Of a DNA stretch of 13,313 bases, positions 9,709 through 13,313 are shown piece by piece. The position numbers and the translations under genes were made by a program. The notes beneath the pieces were generated by a model, which saw nothing but the letters and a program-made list of their open reading frames with translations, made no database searches and was not told the origin of the DNA. The stretch is from CALMEC01 sp964434425 (GTDB lineage Bacteria; Actinomycetota; Thermoleophilia; Miltoncostaeales; Miltoncostaeaceae). The stretch spans positions 1 to 13,313 of the forward strand of contig CAYSVH010000029.1 in assembly GCA_964434425.1 (NCBI GenBank), given 5' to 3'. The first letter of the stretch is position 1. Each line of letters begins with the position of its first letter.

Positions 9709-10362
9709 ATGCTCCCCGTCGGATTCGTGATCGGGATCAGCCCGTTCGCCATCGTGACGTCGGTCGTCCTTCTCATGGGCGAGAACGGAGCCCGCCGGGC
9801 CACGCCGTTCGCTCTGGGCTGGATGATCAGCATCGGCGTGATCACGACGATCGCGTACCTCGCGGTCGATGCCGCCCGCGGGGCGGACGCCACCGCGACG
9901 GAGGACGGCACGGACGTCGTACGGATCGCACTCGGCCTCGGATTCCTCGTCCTGGCATGGCTCTCGTGGCGCAAACGGCCCCGTGACGGGGGTCCCTCGG
10001 CGAAGGGGAAGATGCTCGACCGGTTGACCGGTATCTCGCCACAGAAGGCCTTCAGCCTCGGATTGATACAGGCCGTGGTGGTCGTGAAGAACATCCCCCT
10101 CGCGGTCGCGGGAGGTGCGCGCCTGGGTGAGTCTGCGCTGGGCGGCGCGGCAGCGGTGGCCGCGATCCTCATCTTCGCCATCGTCGCGTCGATCGGCATG
10201 TTCGCCCTCATCACCCTCGCCGTGGTCGGCGGTGAGCGTTTCGACGCACCGATCGCCGCGTTCCGCGAGTGGCTGGAGGAGAACCTGACCACCATCACGA
10301 TCGTGGTGACCGCCCTCATCGGAGCCGTTCTGCTGGGGCAGGGCCTGGCCGTCTTCGACTGA
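9709..10362 (+). CDS. GAP-family (Sap, sulfolipid-1-addressing-like) membrane protein
   Basis: From ATG 9709 the protein has 217 residues with about six hydrophobic spans: roughly 1-22, 33-52, 69-86, 115-130, 142-164 and 193-215. LPVGFVIGISPFAIVTSVVL at the start and the later SPQKAFSLGLIQAVVVVKNI match the GAP family (Pfam SfLAP), linked in mycobacteria to surface lipid transport. The cargo here is unknown. The family usually has a few residues before this segment; codons from ATT 9685 would add (M)FWTTVGE, which fits that pattern. The gene stands 77 bases after the helicase gene on the same strand, with no clear terminator between, so read-through from the restriction operon is possible though a functional link is not implied. 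Confidence 0.85.
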   Translation: MLPVGFVIGISPFAIVTSVVLLMGENGARRATPFALGWMISIGVITTIAYLAVDAARGADATATEDGTDVVRIALGLGFLVLAWLSWRKRPRDGGPSAKGKMLDRLTGISPQKAFSLGLIQAVVVVKNIPLAVAGGARLGESALGGAAAVAAILIFAIVASIGMFALITLAVVGGERFDAPIAAFREWLEENLTTITIVVTALIGAVLLGQGLAVFD

Positions 10363-10551
10363 TACCCGATCACCCATCGGAGTCGTCGACCCGCAGCGAC
10401 CGTGCCGGACGGCGCCATTTCCGATACCTGTCCGACCGCATCGAGCGGGGCCTCTGCTGCATAGCGCATTGACCGTCCATCGCGGGGCGTCGAACGGAGC
10501 GTCACAGCCGGCCGCCGACACGGCGGTGACGATGGGCGCGGATCGACCGGA

Positions 10552-12606
10552 TCAGGCGTGCGATCCCACCCGATCCCCGACATCGACCTCCTTCGCGGAG
10601 GGCCGGGATCGAGCGCCGGCACCGATTGCGGGGAGCTGCCCCTCCGCCCGCAGACTGGCGAGGGCGGCGGCGGGAAGTCCCATCATCCCCTCGAACCACA
10701 GATCGCGACGCCGCCACTCCGGCATGAACTTCGCGCTGAACCGATAGAGCGATGCGACCTGCGTGGCCCGGGCGGTGGATGACGCCACAACGCGACCGAG
10801 GATCGCCTCGATCCGTCCCCTCGGCGCCCTCATCCACCGGCCGAAGACCACGAAGTTGAGCGAGACCTCGCAAATCCCCCTCATGCGCAGGGCCTCGATC
10901 GTACGGGCGATCATGAACTCCGTGAACCCGTTCGGGGTATCACGCTCGCGACGCATGCTGGCGAGTGACACGGCGGCGGCACCGTAGCAGGGGGCGAAGT
11001 GGAGGAAGCCGCGGATCGTGCCGGAACCGTCGTGTGCGACGGCGACGACCGTATCGGCCTGATGACGGCCGCCGAGCTCGTCCAGCGCCATGGAAAACCC
11101 GCGCTCGCAGTCGTCGCCGAGCCATGCCTCCGAGACTCGTGCGAATGCATCGAGTTCCGCCTGCGACACCTCGGCGAGGGTTCGCACCGACAGACGGTAT
11201 CCGGCGGCCTCGAGACGATTCACCGATTGACGGACCTTGCGGATCCTGCGTCCCTCGAGCGTGAAGGCAGCGGTATCGACGACCGCCTCATCTCCCAGAT
11301 ACACGCGGCGAAGGCCCGCGTCGCGGTAGAGGTCGGCGAGGGCCTGTCCGGCTCCCAGTACCGCAAGCCTGAGCCCCTGACGCTCGGCGAGCCGCGCCGC
11401 ATCCGCGATCAGCCCCGGTACCGACTCGTCGGGACCCACCGGATCACCGGACACGAGAAGCACACCGCTACGTACCCGGTACGCCACGAAAGCACGGTGA
11501 TCATCGCTGAACAGGTACTGCACATCGCGGCGGAGTTTGAAGAAGCTCAGCGTGTCCGCACCGTCGGCCTGGACGATCTCAAGGCCCCGCCGGACGGCGG
11601 ACTCATCCGGAAGCTCCTCCGGAACGCGCAGCGGCTGGCTGATCAGCCAGCCGATCCAGATGAGACCGAGCATCCCGACGATGCCGACGGCGACCGGAAG
11701 CCAGCGCATGTGCCCGGTGAAGCCGATCGGGCCCGGAGTCGCCGAGAGCATCGCCGCCGCCTCCGTGAGCGCGCGTGGCCAGGTCACCGGCCGCGCAACG
11801 TGTCCCGCCGCCGCCCAAACCGCGATCAGTGACGCTGCATACGCACCCGCCGCGATCAGCGGGACGCGGCGCAGGGCCTGCCCGAGCGTCGACGTGGCCG
11901 GCTCGACATAGAACGCGCCACGCGCAACGATGGTCGCTACGACAAGCACGGAGGCGACCGCCGCCTCACCCATGGCGTGCGCTCGAAGGACGTCGAGCAG
12001 GACGATGGCACTGAGCGCGGCGGCAGCGATGGGCCATGCACGACGGCGACGGCGGGCGACGGGCACCGCGATCACCATCAGCACGAGTCCGAGCGGCAGT
12101 CGAAGGACGTCGGCATTCGCTTCAAGGACCGGCGAGCCGAGAAGGGCGGCGAGGTCCGTACCGCCGATGCTGCCGGGCAGGAGCGCCGATCCGGCGACGG
12201 CGAATCCTCCCGCGAAGAGGATCGCACCGAGTGCGGCGGGGAACCAGGCCGCACGCCGCCATGTTCTCAGCGGATGGACTCGTCGATGGAGCGCGACGCT
12301 CCACCGGGTGGTGTTGCGCCGCGAGGCGAACAGATCGTTCCAATCCTTCGCGACCAGCCAGACGCCGGTGATCCCGAGGAGCAGTCCGGCATGTCGTGAG
12401 AGATGCCATGGACCCGCGACGATGAGCGCGGCGATCAGGAGGAGCGCGAATCCGGTCGCGAATGCATGGATGCGCACCCCGGCGACGTACAGTCGGGGAC
12501 CGAGCGGGTGACGTTCGATTCTGACGAGGTCGCGGTCCGAACGCGTCTCAGTATGCGATCGACCCGCCTCCCCCCGGTCGTCACTCCCGTTCGTTTCTCT
12601 CCTCAT
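10552..12606 (-). CDS. Phosphatidylglycerol lysyltransferase domain protein (MprF/LysX N-terminal type, DUF2156)
   Basis: The 684-residue protein has an N-terminal membrane half (about 48-325, seven or so hydrophobic segments) and a cytoplasmic C-terminal domain (about 335-645). The C-terminal domain carries hallmarks of the family: DTLSFFKLRRDVQYLFS (351-367), FVAYRVRSGVLLVSGDPVGP (373-392), RRIRKVRQSVNRLEAAGY (453-470), ERGFSMAL (501-508), RDTPNGFTEFMIARTIEALR (555-574) and VSLNFVVFGRW (581-591). Family members transfer an amino acid from aminoacyl-tRNA to phosphatidylglycerol, reducing surface charge. Unlike mycobacterial LysX there is no lysyl-tRNA synthetase domain, so it would draw on the ordinary aminoacyl-tRNA pool; which amino acid is unknown. 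ATG 12606 follows GGAG at a short 3-base spacing. It converges on the GAP-family gene and stands alone. Confidence 0.9.
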   Translation of the reverse strand: MRRETNGSDDRGEAGRSHTETRSDRDLVRIERHPLGPRLYVAGVRIHAFATGFALLLIAALIVAGPWHLSRHAGLLLGITGVWLVAKDWNDLFASRRNTTRWSVALHRRVHPLRTWRRAAWFPAALGAILFAGGFAVAGSALLPGSIGGTDLAALLGSPVLEANADVLRLPLGLVLMVIAVPVARRRRRAWPIAAAALSAIVLLDVLRAHAMGEAAVASVLVVATIVARGAFYVEPATSTLGQALRRVPLIAAGAYAASLIAVWAAAGHVARPVTWPRALTEAAAMLSATPGPIGFTGHMRWLPVAVGIVGMLGLIWIGWLISQPLRVPEELPDESAVRRGLEIVQADGADTLSFFKLRRDVQYLFSDDHRAFVAYRVRSGVLLVSGDPVGPDESVPGLIADAARLAERQGLRLAVLGAGQALADLYRDAGLRRVYLGDEAVVDTAAFTLEGRRIRKVRQSVNRLEAAGYRLSVRTLAEVSQAELDAFARVSEAWLGDDCERGFSMALDELGGRHQADTVVAVAHDGSGTIRGFLHFAPCYGAAAVSLASMRRERDTPNGFTEFMIARTIEALRMRGICEVSLNFVVFGRWMRAPRGRIEAILGRVVASSTARATQVASLYRFSAKFMPEWRRRDLWFEGMMGLPAAALASLRAEGQLPAIGAGARSRPSAKEVDVGDRVGSHA

Positions 12607-13093
12607 CGACTCCGATTCAACACTCCATAGATGAAAACCAGATGAAAGGCCGTCATCGCGATGGTCACGGCGGCCCCTGAACGGCGAACGGGATCGCGGT
12701 GTCTCACCCGACCATGCCCGACCGTTGATGCGGCCGCCCCGTGCGCCACCGACGAGATCGATGACGACCGGCCGAACGATGCACGATCCTCACAGGACGG
12801 GTACCGGTCGAGGGCGACGTCATGGTGCACCGGGTCGATGACGGTGAGGTCAGGTCGACCGACACGCTCCTTCCTCCGAGCGCCGGAGAGTGCTCCGGTC
12901 CGGCGTGGCAGGCCCGCTCACGACCTCTTCTCGGCCCCGCCGTCGCCGTCGGAGCCCCGCTACCGGCGGCAGCCAGGACGACACGGGCGGGCGGTCCGTG
13001 ACTCCGGTGCTGTCGCATTCCCTCTGGTCGAAGAGGCGTCGACGCTCACCATGAAGCAGGCTGTGCCCGGCGACGCACAAACCGGAGGCCGTC
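12607..13093. other. Intergenic region upstream of the lysyltransferase gene
   Basis: No convincing gene is visible. Frames here translate to Arg/Ser/Pro-rich shadow sequence. The left end holds the 11-nt direct repeats at 12626-12647 and presumably the promoter of the minus-strand lysyltransferase gene. Near the right end the plus-strand segment 13024-13065 reads LVEEASTLTMKQAV, which resembles the first residues of an ornithine cyclodeaminase but is isolated. Confidence 0.5.
12626..12647 (-). promoter_or_regulatory. Two contiguous 11-nt direct repeats, PHO-box-like
   Basis: On the minus strand TTTCATCTGGT (12647-12637) is followed at once by TTTCATCTATG (12636-12626); the first 8 bases of each unit are identical. 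The 11-nt period and the TTCAYYYR core resemble the direct repeat units bound by PhoP in Streptomyces (as I recall, G(G/T)TCAYYYR(G/C)G). Each unit fits 9 of 11 positions by eye. The repeats end 19 bases before ATG 12606, rather close for activation. Confidence 0.35.
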
Positions 13094-13276
13094 GTGTTGA
13101 TACTCGCCGACGAGGTCGCCACGCTCACCATCGGTGAGATCGTCATCGACGCGGCCCGGGCCGCGTACCACGTCCTCCCCGAGATGACCCGTCGCCTGGT
13201 ACGTCCCTGCAGGAGCGCCAGGTCACGCCCCCTGTACGACCGTCACGTCGCCGGACCCCGGCCAACCAGCGTCTGA
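13094..13276 (+). pseudogene. Short ORF resembling an ornithine cyclodeaminase N-terminus, probably frameshifted
   Basis: GTG 13094 is preceded by GGAGG (13084-13088) at an ideal 5-base spacing. The product begins VLILADEVATLTIGEIVIDA and continues ARAAYHV. This resembles the first helix-strand unit of ornithine cyclodeaminase/alanine dehydrogenase-like proteins (LxLxxxDVxxLLxMxxAIxAVRxAY). After about residue 35 this frame becomes Arg-rich and stops at codon 61, while another frame reads LQERQVTPPVRPS, reminiscent of the family's next P-x-R segment. The pattern suggests a frameshift near 13190-13210, either a pseudogene or a sequencing error. The gene could continue past the window edge in the shifted frame. 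Family assignment is tentative. Confidence 0.3.
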
Positions 13277-13313
13277 GCCCGGCGGGATGGGCCGTCGTGA
13301 CCGTCGCGGAGCG

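Overview
The window is very GC-rich, with dense G/C third codon positions, TAnnnT-type -10 boxes placed right at start codons, and actinobacterial protein families (a GAP/Sap-type membrane protein, a DUF2156 lysyltransferase, a MacB-like exporter controlled by TetR). This points to an actinobacterium, most likely Microbacteriaceae or a close relative. That assignment is inference from composition and families; no rRNA or tRNA is present to fix it.

Layout. (1) 1-108: the last 35 codons of an unrecognised gene. (2) 109-683: a non-coding stretch that looks like a gene graveyard. A cupin-domain remnant on the minus strand (364-555) abuts a LysR-type C-terminal remnant on the plus strand (554-667), with a run of eight G at the junction. 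(3) 684-1730 (-): an enolase-superfamily enzyme of the mandelate racemase/muconate lactonizing type. (4) 1731-2151: intergenic, nothing firm. (5) 4590 down to 2152 (-): a three-gene operon of FtsX/MacB-like permease, ABC ATPase and TetR repressor, joined by a 4-base overlap and then a 4-base gap. Its promoter region carries two palindromes of one design (one perfect) with centres 22 bp apart, one filling the -35/-10 spacer, so the TetR protein probably regulates its own exporter operon. (6) 4800-9631 (+): a compact restriction-modification operon. An 11-codon, apparently leaderless leader ORF overlaps the first gene. It is followed by a 214-residue methyltransferase subunit with the SAM motif but no NPPY, a 531-residue Eco57I-like methyltransferase with NPPY, and an 856-residue protein with a GIY-YIG-like N-terminus and an SF2 helicase core. 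Every junction overlaps. (7) 9709-10362 (+): a GAP-family multi-membrane-span protein whose real start may be a rare ATT at 9685. (8) 12606 down to 10552 (-): a phosphatidylglycerol lysyltransferase-like (MprF/LysX N-terminal-type) membrane protein with contiguous 11-nt direct repeats just upstream. (9) 12607-13313: mostly non-coding, ending in a short ORF with a good ribosome binding site that resembles the N-terminus of an ornithine cyclodeaminase, probably frameshifted.

The main functional unit is the restriction-modification operon: two methyltransferase subunits that look complementary, plus a nuclease-helicase, presumably protecting against foreign DNA. The exporter operon is transcribed divergently from it and shares the 4591-4799 intergenic region. 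The exporter, the lysyltransferase homologue and the GAP protein all concern the cell envelope, but nothing in the sequence ties them into one pathway.
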